49,324 nucleotides of DNA from assembly GCA_020722885.1 (NCBI GenBank), contig DYJZ01000004.1, positions 1-49,324 on the forward strand, written 5' to 3'. The notes below the pieces were generated by a model. The model had not been told where the DNA came from and ran no database searches. It saw nothing but the letters and a program-made list of their open reading frames with translations. Shown in pieces: positions 19,575 to 29,499 of this stretch. The position numbers and the translations under genes are program-made. This DNA comes from Thermoanaerobaculum aquaticum (GTDB lineage Bacteria > Acidobacteriota > UBA4820). The first letter of the stretch is position 1. Each line of letters starts with the position of its first letter.

Positions 19575-21626
19575 ATGAAGGAAAAGTTATCACCAAAGAG
19601 CAAAAAAGATATAGATAAAAAAAAGGAACAAAAAATAAAAGGTGGAAAAAGATTTCTTTATGCAACACCTTTCATTTCAATGATACTTCTTGTTTCTTCC
19701 GTTTACACCTTTTTTTCGCTTTTAGCAGGGAAAACCTTTCTCATTGGACTTGATTTTAAGAGGCTTTTTCTTTTTAGAATTGACTATTTAAAGGAATCCA
19801 TTGCAGGTGGTAATGGAATTCCCGGTTGGTATTCGAGAGAATTTTTGGGGACTCCCTTCTGGTCAAACATTCAGAACTTTCCTTTAATACCTACAAGATT
19901 TGTTTTTTATGTTATGGATACAGCCCATGCTTACGCCATTGTTGTACTTATCTCAGCTTTACTTAGTGCAGTTTTCACATATCTTTATACAAGAAAATGC
20001 GGATTAAATCCTGTTGCATCTGCCGCTTCGGGGTGGACATTTGCCTGCTCGGGATTTTTTGCCTCAAGAATATGGGTTGGTCATTTGAGTTTAATAGAAT
20101 CATTCTTTTCACTGCCTTTGCTCCTCTGGCTTACAGAGAGTTTTTTTAGCCATAAGCAGGGGGAGAAACAATCATCCATTTTTTTTGTTGCAATTGTATT
20201 ATCAACTTTCCTTATTTCTCTTTCCGGTCATCCACAAATTCCTTTTTATGCGATTGTAACAACAGTTTTATATGTTCTCTGGAAGGAAAGGAGCAGTCGC
20301 TCCTATATTCTTCTTGCAGGAATGGCATCAGGGATTTTATCCTCTCTTGTTTTGTGGTATCCCTTCATAAGACTTGTTTTAAGAAGTACGAGAGTTCTGA
20401 ATCTTAATCCCCCAGAAAACAACATTTTTTTTCCATATGGAAGATTGAAAGCATTCCTCCTGCCATGGGCGGATGGCTGGACAGGGCTTCCATCACGAGG
20501 CGCAACAGATACTTTTACAAAATACCCCAACAATGGTTTTTTCTGGGACACAATATGTTATTGCGGTGTAATGCCACTTATTATGATTTTGTTGGTAGCA
20601 CTCTTTTATTTTTTTAAAAAAAGGATGCCCGGGAAAAAGAGCCTCTTTTTTGGTTTAATTTCGATTATTTCAATAATTACAGCGTTTCCTTTCACAAAAA
20701 TATTTTACGATAAAATCCCTTTAACACTTTTCAGGAGTCCATCAAGGCAAATCTACATAGTTTCATTTTGCATTGCTCTTGGTTTTGGTTTTTCAATTAA
20801 TTATTTCCTGGAAATTTTTGGTGAGAAGAAGATAAAAAAATGGGCTTTTGCCCTGATTCTCATAATGCTTGCGCTCCATTTTTACGATTTAAGAAAGCAT
20901 GACAGGTATTTCGTTGGGGTTGCATTGCATGGCAGGGGACTACCCTGTGCAGAATTGAAAAGTTACCTGAAAGATACTGTAAAGGACGGGAGGGTAGCGA
21001 TAGACTATCCTTTATTTCTTGAAGAAAACAGAAAATATGATGATGTTGGTTTTTTTGATTCAATTGTTCTTGCCTCTACTTACAAATCTGTTTTAGAAAT
21101 GATTGGAAAAGATCCTTCAGAGAATCTTGAAGAACTCTTTAGCTCAACACTGAAAGTTGATGTTCTTAAAAAATTATGTGCAAGAGTTGTGGTAAGTAGT
21201 CTTGAAAGGAAAGATTTGCCTTTTGTTGCAACCATAGAGGAAAAATTCAATGTCTATGAAGTTCCCGATTCAGACCCCCGTGTTTCTTTTGTTTCAAAAG
21301 AGAGACAGGATAATCAGAATTCAAGAGTCCATTATAAAAGAATTTCAGGTGACAAAATTGAAATTGAAGTTGATGAAAAAACGGATGGTTTTTTAAAAAT
21401 AGTTGAATCTTATGATACAGGCTGGACTTCTTATATTGATGGCTTAAAAACTCCGATTGAAAAGTTAGATGGTTTTATGATGAAAGTAAATGTGCCTGAA
21501 GGGAATCATAAGGTTATTCTTGAGTATAAAACACCCGGCGCAGTTGAAGGAGCGGTAATGTCTGTTTTTGGGATAGTTCTTTTTATTAGTATTTTGGTCT
21601 ATGGAAGGAAGAAAAAGATAATATGA
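19575..21626 (+). CDS. YfhO-like polytopic membrane protein
   Basis: Many TM helices plus C-terminal soluble segment SYDTGWTSYIDGLKTPIEKLDGFMMKVNVPEGNHKVILEYKTPG typical of YfhO-type proteins. ATG 19575 preferred. Confidence 0.75.
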   Translation: MKEKLSPKSKKDIDKKKEQKIKGGKRFLYATPFISMILLVSSVYTFFSLLAGKTFLIGLDFKRLFLFRIDYLKESIAGGNGIPGWYSREFLGTPFWSNIQNFPLIPTRFVFYVMDTAHAYAIVVLISALLSAVFTYLYTRKCGLNPVASAASGWTFACSGFFASRIWVGHLSLIESFFSLPLLLWLTESFFSHKQGEKQSSIFFVAIVLSTFLISLSGHPQIPFYAIVTTVLYVLWKERSSRSYILLAGMASGILSSLVLWYPFIRLVLRSTRVLNLNPPENNIFFPYGRLKAFLLPWADGWTGLPSRGATDTFTKYPNNGFFWDTICYCGVMPLIMILLVALFYFFKKRMPGKKSLFFGLISIISIITAFPFTKIFYDKIPLTLFRSPSRQIYIVSFCIALGFGFSINYFLEIFGEKKIKKWAFALILIMLALHFYDLRKHDRYFVGVALHGRGLPCAELKSYLKDTVKDGRVAIDYPLFLEENRKYDDVGFFDSIVLASTYKSVLEMIGKDPSENLEELFSSTLKVDVLKKLCARVVVSSLERKDLPFVATIEEKFNVYEVPDSDPRVSFVSKERQDNQNSRVHYKRISGDKIEIEVDEKTDGFLKIVESYDTGWTSYIDGLKTPIEKLDGFMMKVNVPEGNHKVILEYKTPGAVEGAVMSVFGIVLFISILVYGRKKKII

Positions 21627-21680
21627 AAATTAGAATTTTTAATTTAATTTTGATAAAGTAATAACTGGAGAGAAGAAAGT

Positions 21681-22661
21681 ATGAAGAGATCACTTTTTTT
21701 TGCTTTAGTTTTTCTTTTTACTCTGAAAACGACAGATATTTTAGAGCAAACAAAAGTTACACTCGGTTTGTACCCCCAAATTGGTGTTAACTGCCATATT
21801 CCCAAAGAGCAGGACCTTGATTTGATTAAAGAGGCTCAAATTGGATGGATAAGGATCGACCTTACCTGGAATATTGTAGAACCAAAACCAAAGCAGTACC
21901 GGTGGGATATGGTTGACAGGGTTGTTAAGAATGCTGAAGAAAGAAACATAGACATTCTTGCTATTCTTGGCTACTGTCCTGAATGGGCGGCTTTAAACGG
22001 AAACATTCACGATCCACCGAGAGATGTGGAGGAATGGGAAGAGTTTGTAAAGACAATAGTAGGAAAATACAAAGGAAGGATAAAGTATTGGACACTCTGG
22101 AACGAACCAAATAGCAGAACATTTTTTAGGGGGGATATTGATCAGTTCATTGAAGAAGTTTTTATTCCAGGCATTAAGGCAGCAAAAGAGGCAAATCCAG
22201 ATGCAAAAATTGTTGGTCCAGACCTTGCTCACCTGAAAGGGGCAAAATGGGATTTCTGGCTTGAAGAGATATTGAAAAGAGCAGGAAGTCAGATTGATGT
22301 GATTTCTCACCATTGTTATAAGAGTAAGCCTAAAAAAGTAAAAAGAAACCTTCAAGGGTTTGTTCCTCCCTGGGAACCTCCTGCGGTAAAAAAGATCCTT
22401 CAAAAAACGGGATGTGACCATAAACCATTCTGGTTGACGGAAGTTGGTTTTCGGTCTAACAAACTCGGAGATGACAAACAGGGGGAGTATCTTGGAAAAT
22501 TTCTTGAACTGAATGAAAAAATGGGCTGGATAGACAAAGTTTTTATATATGAGTTAAGAGATTCACCTTTGGAGCCTGGCTACGGAATTGTTAGCAATGA
22601 CAGAAGTCCAAAACCAGCTTATTTCAGGATAAAGGAATATATAAACAAAAGGCTTTTATAA
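21681..22661 (+). CDS. Secreted glycoside hydrolase-like protein (clan A TIM barrel)
   Basis: Signal peptide; WTLWNEPNSRTFF (acid/base NEP) and FWLTEVGFRS (nucleophile E). Confidence 0.75.
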   Translation: MKRSLFFALVFLFTLKTTDILEQTKVTLGLYPQIGVNCHIPKEQDLDLIKEAQIGWIRIDLTWNIVEPKPKQYRWDMVDRVVKNAEERNIDILAILGYCPEWAALNGNIHDPPRDVEEWEEFVKTIVGKYKGRIKYWTLWNEPNSRTFFRGDIDQFIEEVFIPGIKAAKEANPDAKIVGPDLAHLKGAKWDFWLEEILKRAGSQIDVISHHCYKSKPKKVKRNLQGFVPPWEPPAVKKILQKTGCDHKPFWLTEVGFRSNKLGDDKQGEYLGKFLELNEKMGWIDKVFIYELRDSPLEPGYGIVSNDRSPKPAYFRIKEYINKRLL

Positions 22662-22681
22662 GCTTTTTGGAGCGAACCAAT

Positions 22682-23020
22682 ATGGCTTTGATATTTGGAA
22701 GAAAAAAGAAAGAAGAGCCCCAATTTTCTGAATTTGGGCAGGATTCTCATTTTGAAGGTGAAATTAATTCAAAAAACCTTCTTATCATAAATGGAGTAGT
22801 TAAAGGCATCTTAAAAGGTGAAAAAAGTATTGAAACTGGTGATAAATCTCAAATTGATGCAAGAATGGTTTGTAGTAATGCTATTATAAAAGGAGGTTTT
22901 AAAGGAGACATAGATGCTGAATATGTCTTAATAGGTGGAACAGCGAGAGTTGAAGGACAGATTAAGACAAAAAAAATAAAAATAGAAAAGGGGGCTGTTT
23001 TCAACGGCAGAATCTTATAA
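22682..23020 (+). CDS. Bactofilin-family cytoskeletal protein
   Basis: FSEFGQDSHFEGEINSKNLLIINGVVKGILKGE...GDKSQIDARMVCSNAIIKGGFKGDIDAEYVLIGGTARVEGQIKTKKIKIEKGAVFNGRI beta-helix pattern. ATG 22682 preferred. Confidence 0.85.
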   Translation: MALIFGRKKKEEPQFSEFGQDSHFEGEINSKNLLIINGVVKGILKGEKSIETGDKSQIDARMVCSNAIIKGGFKGDIDAEYVLIGGTARVEGQIKTKKIKIEKGAVFNGRIL

Positions 23021-23022
23021 AA

Positions 23023-23646
23023 ATGTTATTTTATGCAATTTCAGATAGAAGCCTTGACAAAAATAGTTCTTTGTATCTCCAACTAAAAAAATATATTTCA
23101 CTTGGTGTTAACTGGATTTTAATAAGAGAAAAAGATCTAAATGACAAGCAGATATATTTGAATGTCCTGAGAATTGCTCCCTATGCAAGAGAGAAAAATA
23201 TAAAACTGTTTGTAAGTGGAAGGGCTGACATTGCTTATTTAAGTGGGGCTGACGGTGTCCACCTTCCATCAGATTCTATTTTAGTGAGCGAAGTGAAGAA
23301 AAAGTTCAAGAAACTGATTGTTGTAAAAAGTTGTCATTCAGTAGGCGAAATAAAAAGAGCAGAGAAGGAAGGTGCCGATGCGGTAACCCTGAGCCCCATA
23401 TTTGAGCCCCAATCAAAAAAGGGGTTGCTTAAACCAGCTGGCATTGAGTATCTTATTAAAGCGATTGCAACTTCAAAAATTCCGGTAATTGCACTGGGAG
23501 GGATTTCAGAGAAAAACATTCTTTCTGTTTCCAGGACCGGTGTTTATGGTATAGCAGCAGTGAATTTTTTTAATGAAATTGACAGAAGAAAGTTTCATAA
23601 AATAAAAGAGATTGTTAAAGAAGGGAGAATAAATGAAAAAAAATAG
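23023..23646 (+). CDS. Thiamine phosphate synthase / TenI superfamily protein
   Basis: ADGVHLPSDS, GADAVTLSPIFEPQSKKG, IPVIALGGISEKNI. The canonical NDR motif is replaced by SGRADIA, so the ThiE versus TenI role is uncertain. Confidence 0.7.
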   Translation: MLFYAISDRSLDKNSSLYLQLKKYISLGVNWILIREKDLNDKQIYLNVLRIAPYAREKNIKLFVSGRADIAYLSGADGVHLPSDSILVSEVKKKFKKLIVVKSCHSVGEIKRAEKEGADAVTLSPIFEPQSKKGLLKPAGIEYLIKAIATSKIPVIALGGISEKNILSVSRTGVYGIAAVNFFNEIDRRKFHKIKEIVKEGRINEKK

Positions 23647-24823
23647 CAAAGAAAATTCACAAACTTTATGTATTCACTCTGGAGGTGAGCCTGATCCGGT
23701 TTATGGAGCGGTTATGCCACCTATTTATCAAACTTCAACTTTTACTTTTAAGTCTGCAGAGCAGGGTGGTAGAAGATTTGCAGGAAAAGAAAAAGGATAC
23801 ATTTACACAAGACTTGGCAATCCCACAATAAATGCTCTCGAAAACGCTGTAGCATCTCTTGAATGTGGAAAGTATGCATTAGCAACATCAACAGGAATGT
23901 CCGCGGTCTCAACGATATTTTTTGCACTCTGTTCGGCAGGGGACCACATCGTTGCAAGCTCTGCCCTTTACGGAGCAACGAGGGTTTTTCTTGAAAATGA
24001 GCTTCAAAGGTTTGGAATTACCACCACATTTGTTGACACAAGCCGTAAAAAAGAGGTTGAGAAGGCATTTCAGAAAAACACTAAAATATTATACATTGAA
24101 ACTCCAACCAATCCAACTCTTAGAATTTCTGACATTAAATGGTGTGCAGATTATGCTCATAAACATAAGGCAATTCTTGCTGTTGACAATACTTTTTTAA
24201 GTCCAATTCTTCAAAAACCACTTCTTTTAGGTGCTGACATTGTTCTTCACTCTGTAACAAAATTTTTAAATGGCCATTCAGATGTGGTAGGTGGCATAAT
24301 TGTTTTCAACGATGAGGATTTGAAAGAAAAGGTCTCAAAGACCCTTAAGCATTTAGGTGGAACAATGGATCCCCATCAGGCGTATCTTGTTTTTAGGGGA
24401 ATTAAGACGCTTGCTCTTAGGGTTCTCAGCGCTCAGGAAAATGCCAGAAAGGTTGCGAAATTTCTTAAAAATCATAAGGCTGTTCAGAAAGTAATTTACC
24501 CAGAATTTGAAAAAGATCCAGAAATTAAAAAAGTAATCAAAAAGCAGATGAATGGCCCTGGGGCACTTATCTCTTTTGAATTAAAGGGAGGTTTTGAAGC
24601 GGGGAAAAAACTTCTAAATAGTGTAAAAATTATGACACTTGCGGTTTCTCTCGGAGGAGTTGAAAGTTTGATTCAACATCCTGCTTCTATGACCCATTCG
24701 GGAGTAAAAAGAGAAGAAAGGATTAAAGCGGGAATAACAGACGGCCTTGTAAGGCTTTCGGTTGGTTGCGAATCATTCGAAGATCTAAGTGAAGATTTGA
24801 AAAGGGCACTTGAAAAGGTTTAA
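23633..24823 (+). CDS. Cys/Met metabolism PLP-dependent enzyme (cystathionine gamma-synthase / methionine gamma-lyase family)
   Basis: PPIYQTSTFTF, YTRLGNPTINALENAVASLE, DNTFLSPILQKPLLLGADIVLHSVTKFLNGHSDVVGG. Confidence 0.92.
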   Translation: MKKNSKENSQTLCIHSGGEPDPVYGAVMPPIYQTSTFTFKSAEQGGRRFAGKEKGYIYTRLGNPTINALENAVASLECGKYALATSTGMSAVSTIFFALCSAGDHIVASSALYGATRVFLENELQRFGITTTFVDTSRKKEVEKAFQKNTKILYIETPTNPTLRISDIKWCADYAHKHKAILAVDNTFLSPILQKPLLLGADIVLHSVTKFLNGHSDVVGGIIVFNDEDLKEKVSKTLKHLGGTMDPHQAYLVFRGIKTLALRVLSAQENARKVAKFLKNHKAVQKVIYPEFEKDPEIKKVIKKQMNGPGALISFELKGGFEAGKKLLNSVKIMTLAVSLGGVESLIQHPASMTHSGVKREERIKAGITDGLVRLSVGCESFEDLSEDLKRALEKV

Positions 24824-24874
24824 AGGCAAGAGCTTTTGATGCCCTTGCATTTTAAAAAAATTGAAATTATATTA

Positions 24875-24956
24875 TTAGTAACTCGGTAATTGTGTAGCGA
24901 TTTTAGTAACCGAGTCCCTCCAAGGGCGGCGGAATACCCCCCCATTCCAGCCGCCC
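24875..24956. other. Structured intergenic element: ACTCGGT/ACCGAGT dyad plus strong GC-rich hairpin with C7 loop
   Basis: ACTCGGT 24881-24887 and ACCGAGT 24909-24915; GGGCGGC-GGAAT-ACCCCCCC-ATTCC-A-GCCGCCC (24924-24956). Confidence 0.7.
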
Positions 24957-24984
24957 ATTATTTTCAATCAAAGTAGGGATGGCT

Positions 24985-25749
24985 TTATTTGAGTCTGAAA
25001 AACATAATTGAGTTGTCAAGGGTTTTTTGAAAGAAATCTTCTTCATTTCTGGAGAGAAATTGAGCAAGAAACTTTGCTGTTTCTTTTACAAACAAAGGTT
25101 CGCACCTTTTTCCTCTAAAAGGAACTGGAGCCAGATAGGGAGAGTCTGTCTCAATAAGCATTTTGTCCTCCGGAACTATTTTTGCAGCCTCTTTTATTTT
25201 GTCTGCGTTTTTAAAAGTCACTATTCCTGAGAAAGAGATATAAAATCCTGCTTTAAGAAATTCTTCAGCCTCTTTTACCCCGTATGTGAAACAGTGAATA
25301 ACAACAGGAACTTTAACTTCTTTAAGTAACGCCAGAGTATCATCAAAGGAGTCTCTTGAATGAATAATTAATGGAAGATTGAACTCTTCTGCCATGATAA
25401 TTTGTTTTTCAAATGCCATTATTTGCTCTTCTTTTGTCGAAATGAAATAGTGATAATCAATACCTGTCTCACCGATTGCGGAAACCCGTTTTGTGCTTAA
25501 AAATTTTTTGAGAAGTTCGGTTGATTCTTCGTTTAAAAATTTTGCATCGTGAGGTGAAAAGCCGAGAGCAACAAAAATATTAAATTTGCCTGCTATTTCT
25601 ATGCTTTTTCCCCATTCGTCTGGCGAGGCAGCAACTGTGACCATCTCAATATTATTGTTTTTTGCCCTCGAGATAACACCATCAAGGTCCTTTTCAAAGT
25701 CATCCATTGCAAGGTGGCAGTGAGTGTCAAAAAGCATTTTACCTTTCAA
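24985..25749 (-). CDS. tatD: TatD-family hydrolase (metal-dependent DNase)
   Basis: LFDTHCHLAMDDF, GETGIDYHY, IIHSRDSFDDTL, IHCFTYG, LIETDSPYLAPVPFRGKRCEP. Confidence 0.93.
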   Translation of the reverse strand: MKGKMLFDTHCHLAMDDFEKDLDGVISRAKNNNIEMVTVAASPDEWGKSIEIAGKFNIFVALGFSPHDAKFLNEESTELLKKFLSTKRVSAIGETGIDYHYFISTKEEQIMAFEKQIIMAEEFNLPLIIHSRDSFDDTLALLKEVKVPVVIHCFTYGVKEAEEFLKAGFYISFSGIVTFKNADKIKEAAKIVPEDKMLIETDSPYLAPVPFRGKRCEPLFVKETAKFLAQFLSRNEEDFFQKTLDNSIMFFRLK

Positions 25750-26758
25750 AGAGGGTTTTCACCTTTTCAAAAACATCATATTCCGTTATTAATCCCATAC
25801 AATTACCGTGAGAGCATAAATCACCCTTGCATTCTTTGAAGATATTATTTTTGTAGACGATCCTGGCAAGAGTTCCATAAGGTTTATTTATAACCGGATT
25901 TGTCGTGCCTATAACTGTTACGGTTTTTATTCCCGAGATTGCAGAAAGGTGCATAAGTCCTGTATCAGCCCCTATAAAGAGAGAGGAATTCAAAATTACA
26001 GCCGCTGTTTTCATCAAGCCAGAGGGTTCTAAAATGGTAAATTTTCTTTCCATTTTTTTTTCAAATTCCTTTTCATCTGGACCATAAGAAAAAACGGATT
26101 TTAGATTCATTTCTTTTTCGAGCAATTCGGCAAGTTTGTTGAACCTGAAAAGGGGCCACCTCTTGAATCTTTGTTTCCTGCTTGCCCCTACAAAAAGAAA
26201 GGCGAAGTTTCCCTTTTGAAGATTGTTTTTTTTCATAAAATCTTCTGCGAAATTTATTGCCTCATCAGAAAGATAGGGGTTAAAAAACTTATCCTGTTTA
26301 GGAGGTGTAATTCCAATCTGTTTTAGGGCAAAATTGTATCTTTCAAACCTCGAAATGAAAGGAGTATCTCCGCAATCAATTTTTTCCTTATAAAAAAGGT
26401 GGGAAAATTCCTTTGAAAATTTCCTCGGATAACCGAATTTTTTCCGGGACTTTGAGAGTGAACAAATAATTGCTGATTTAAAAATTCCGTGTAGATCAAG
26501 AGTCAGATCAAACTTTTCACTTCTGAGTTCTGAAAAAAATTTTTTCAAAGTAAAAGGATTTAAGTTTTTTCTTGGAAAAAGGATAACTCTGTCATAATAG
26601 GGGAACAACCTTGCAGTTTCCAAAAATCTATCCTCTGTTAAAAACACAACTCTTTGTAAATTTTCTTTTAAAGATTTAAGAGCAGGAACCGCTCTTATAA
26701 TATCACCCATAGAGGAAAGACGGATTACAAGAACACTACTTATTCCCATAAAGCACAA
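25739..26758 (-). CDS. Glycosyltransferase family 9 (heptosyltransferase-like)
   Basis: VLVIRLSSMGDIIRAVPALKSLK, DLTLDLHGIFKSAII, FIGADTGLMHLSAISGIKTVTVIGTTNP. Confidence 0.85.
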   Translation of the reverse strand: MCFMGISSVLVIRLSSMGDIIRAVPALKSLKENLQRVVFLTEDRFLETARLFPYYDRVILFPRKNLNPFTLKKFFSELRSEKFDLTLDLHGIFKSAIICSLSKSRKKFGYPRKFSKEFSHLFYKEKIDCGDTPFISRFERYNFALKQIGITPPKQDKFFNPYLSDEAINFAEDFMKKNNLQKGNFAFLFVGASRKQRFKRWPLFRFNKLAELLEKEMNLKSVFSYGPDEKEFEKKMERKFTILEPSGLMKTAAVILNSSLFIGADTGLMHLSAISGIKTVTVIGTTNPVINKPYGTLARIVYKNNIFKECKGDLCSHGNCMGLITEYDVFEKVKTLFER

Positions 26759-26763
26759 GGAGA

Positions 26764-28215
26764 CTACTTCTCTTTTGCCAGATCGAGAAGAATCTCCTTA
26801 AGAAATTTGTAGGTCCTATCCACAGAAGAGATTGAAACATACTCATCTGGAGAATGAGCATTTTTAACAGTTGGTCCCAAGGAAATCATATCAAGACCTG
26901 GAAATTTTTCTCCAAACAATCCGCATTCAAGACCTGCGTGAATTGCTTTTGCCATCGGTTCTTTTCCAGATAATTTTTTATAGCTCTTTTTGGCTTGAAG
27001 AAGAAGTTCAGATTTTAAATTTGGAGTCCATCCGTGATATGTTCCTGAACTTGTGGCTTTGGCTCCTGCGAGTTCTCCTAATATTCTTACTCTTTCAACA
27101 GCCCATTCCATTCTTGAGGTAATATTTGACCTCTGGGAAGTAATAATATTAAGTTTCTTCTCTTCAGTTTCTATTATTGCAAAATTTGTTGATGTTTCAA
27201 CAAGACCTGCTATTTCCCTGTCGTAGGAAATGACTCCGTGAGGGATTGAAAAAAGAAGGTTGAGCACTTTTTTCTTTGACTTTTCAGAGAATGGCTTTAG
27301 TTCTGCTTTTTGCAAATCTTTTATTTTTATGGTCACTCCCTCATCAACATTTCTCAATTCAAATTTCATTGTGGAATTCAAGGTTTTTATTATTTTAGAA
27401 ACAGCAGGCAGAGAATGAGCATCCATAAAAATTGCTGCGAATGCTTCTCTCGGAATGGCATTTCTCTTTGAACCACCCTGAAGAGAAGCTATCTGATATT
27501 CAATTCCCTTGTCAGAGAGAGTTTTCAAAACCCTCGCCAGAATCTGGTTTGCGTTTCCTCTTTCTTCGTGGATATCTGCACCAGAATGTCCGCCCCTCAA
27601 ACCTGAAACTTTGATCTGGTAGCATTTACCTTTACTGTCTTCCCTTGAAATATTGAGGGTTAAAACAGTGTCGGTGCCACCTGCACAACCAATATAAATA
27701 GCGCCCTCTTCCTCAGTATCAAGATTGATTAGTTTTTTACCGGTAACAAAGTCTCGAGAAAGGGAATTTGCTCCTTTAAGTCCTCTTTCTTCATCAACTG
27801 TAAATAGTAGTTCGAGAGGACCGTGTTTTGCCTTTTTATCATCGATCAGGGAAAGAGCCATAGAAACACCAATTCCATTGTCTGCTCCAAGTGTTGTGCC
27901 GTCAGCTTTCACAATATCACCCTGAACGATCAGTTTTATTGGATCTTTTGTAAAGTCGTGCTTTGTTCCACTGTTTTTTTCGCAAACCATATCAAGATGC
28001 CCCTGAAGTATTACAACAGGACTTTTTTCAAAACCTTTTGTTGCAGGAACCTGTATGACAACATTGCCAACTTTGTCCTTTTTAAATGGGAGATTGTGAT
28101 TTTTGGCTACATTTGCCACAAACTCTGAAGCTTTTTCCTCCATACCGCTTGGTCTCGGAATCTTTGATAGTTCTTCAAAATAATGCCAGACAAATTCAGG
28201 TTCTTTGTTGATCAT
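26764..28215 (-). CDS. pepD: Aminoacyl-histidine dipeptidase (M20 family, PepD-like)
   Basis: VWHYFEELSKIPRPSGMEEKA, ILQGHLDMVCEKN, DGTTLGADNGIGVSMAL, LFTVDEERGLKGA, LRGGHSGADIHEERGNAN, HAGLECGLF. Confidence 0.93.
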   Translation of the reverse strand: MINKEPEFVWHYFEELSKIPRPSGMEEKASEFVANVAKNHNLPFKKDKVGNVVIQVPATKGFEKSPVVILQGHLDMVCEKNSGTKHDFTKDPIKLIVQGDIVKADGTTLGADNGIGVSMALSLIDDKKAKHGPLELLFTVDEERGLKGANSLSRDFVTGKKLINLDTEEEGAIYIGCAGGTDTVLTLNISREDSKGKCYQIKVSGLRGGHSGADIHEERGNANQILARVLKTLSDKGIEYQIASLQGGSKRNAIPREAFAAIFMDAHSLPAVSKIIKTLNSTMKFELRNVDEGVTIKIKDLQKAELKPFSEKSKKKVLNLLFSIPHGVISYDREIAGLVETSTNFAIIETEEKKLNIITSQRSNITSRMEWAVERVRILGELAGAKATSSGTYHGWTPNLKSELLLQAKKSYKKLSGKEPMAKAIHAGLECGLFGEKFPGLDMISLGPTVKNAHSPDEYVSISSVDRTYKFLKEILLDLAKEK

Positions 28216-28280
28216 TTTATCCTCCTAAAAAACGGTGAACAATAAAATGGAATTATCCCACAATTTACAATAAAAATAAA

Positions 28281-29087
28281 TTACTGATGGGTTCTTGCCC
28301 ATTTATCTTCTATATCGTCATAGAGTAAAATCTGCTCCCCTGCCGTTTCTTGAAGCGACTTCTTATAAATATCAACAAAATCTGGATGTTGCTCTTTTTG
28401 GATGAAAACGAGAAAGTGTTCATGGGCTTTTTGAAGTTCGTTTTTCTTTAAATAAAGTTGAGCAAGATAAAAATAGATATCGTTTATGGTGTATGGCGAA
28501 TTACTTAAAAAATGTGATGGGCTCTTACTTTCAAGCAACTCTTTTGCCTTTTCCAAAAATTTAAGAGATTCATCGTACTCTTTTTTTTCATAAAGAAGTT
28601 TTCCTTTAAGGTAACAAACAGTTTTTTCTTTGTCAGGGAAATCAATTTTTTGAAGGAGAGAAAGATACTCTTCTGACCCTTTAAAGTCTTTAGTTATTCG
28701 GCAAAGTGAGTTTAGAGCAATTATAAATGAAATTGTATTGGGTGAGAGCTTCTGAGCCATTTTGTATGCTTCAATTGCCTCCTTGAATTTCCAGCCATCC
28801 CAGTATGTCTGTCCGAGAGAAGCCCATCCGTCAACTCTTTCAGGGCCAATCTCCAGAGCTTTTTTGTAGTAAAAAGCCCTTGCCGAGGTTAAATCATTTA
28901 TCTCCTCAGGAAGCTTAGGACAACAGAAAGCACCATTTTTTAGAATGTAAAGGGAGTTGTCATTGTTGACTCGATGTGCACAGAGAACCCTCTTTTTAAA
29001 CTTTTTTTCTTTGTCTCCAAAATCAAAACAACAGCCTGTAAAAAGAAAAAGAAGGGATAAAATTGCCGCAAGTTTCCTTAGTGACAT
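28281..29087 (-). CDS. TPR-containing lipoprotein
   Basis: MSLRKLAAILSLLFLFTGC lipobox; several TPR-like repeats. Internal ATG at 29087 preferred. Confidence 0.75.
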   Translation of the reverse strand: MSLRKLAAILSLLFLFTGCCFDFGDKEKKFKKRVLCAHRVNNDNSLYILKNGAFCCPKLPEEINDLTSARAFYYKKALEIGPERVDGWASLGQTYWDGWKFKEAIEAYKMAQKLSPNTISFIIALNSLCRITKDFKGSEEYLSLLQKIDFPDKEKTVCYLKGKLLYEKKEYDESLKFLEKAKELLESKSPSHFLSNSPYTINDIYFYLAQLYLKKNELQKAHEHFLVFIQKEQHPDFVDIYKKSLQETAGEQILLYDDIEDKWARTHQ

Positions 29088-29136
29088 AACAACCTCCGCA
29101 AAGTAATTATACTCCAAATATTTAATACTGGTAAGT

Positions 29137-29462
29137 CACTGCTGTTGAGGATAATTTGAAAGTGGAAACGGAACCATGAAAAATTGAGGGTTCTGGACGA
29201 GGTTTTTGGAGGCTTGAAAACGAGGCTCACTGTTTTTAGGGCTGTATATGTCATTATGCTCTCCAATTAGTTCTCAAAAAGGCTCGGCTGATAGGTTTCG
29301 GGTTCAATGGGTGGTGTTTAAAAAAAAACCTGTCGAACAATTTCCATAAATCCCCTGTCAAAGCTATATGATAATTTCCTCTCTTAAACTAATTAGAAAT
29401 GTTCTTTAAAATGGCAGTGGAAAAACCGCAAAAAGATTAAATAATTTTTGCAAACCTCCATT
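29137..29462 (-). repeat. Dispersed repeat, module A: inverted copy of window positions 1-309
   Basis: The reverse complement reads TGGAGGTTTGCAAAAATTATTTAATCTTTTTGCGGTTTTTCCACTGCCAT... and matches 1-309 with scattered substitutions and a roughly 20-nt indel. Confidence 0.9.
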
Positions 29463-29499
29463 GAACCACCCCTTTAAGGCTTTCCGTTTCGGCTTTGTG

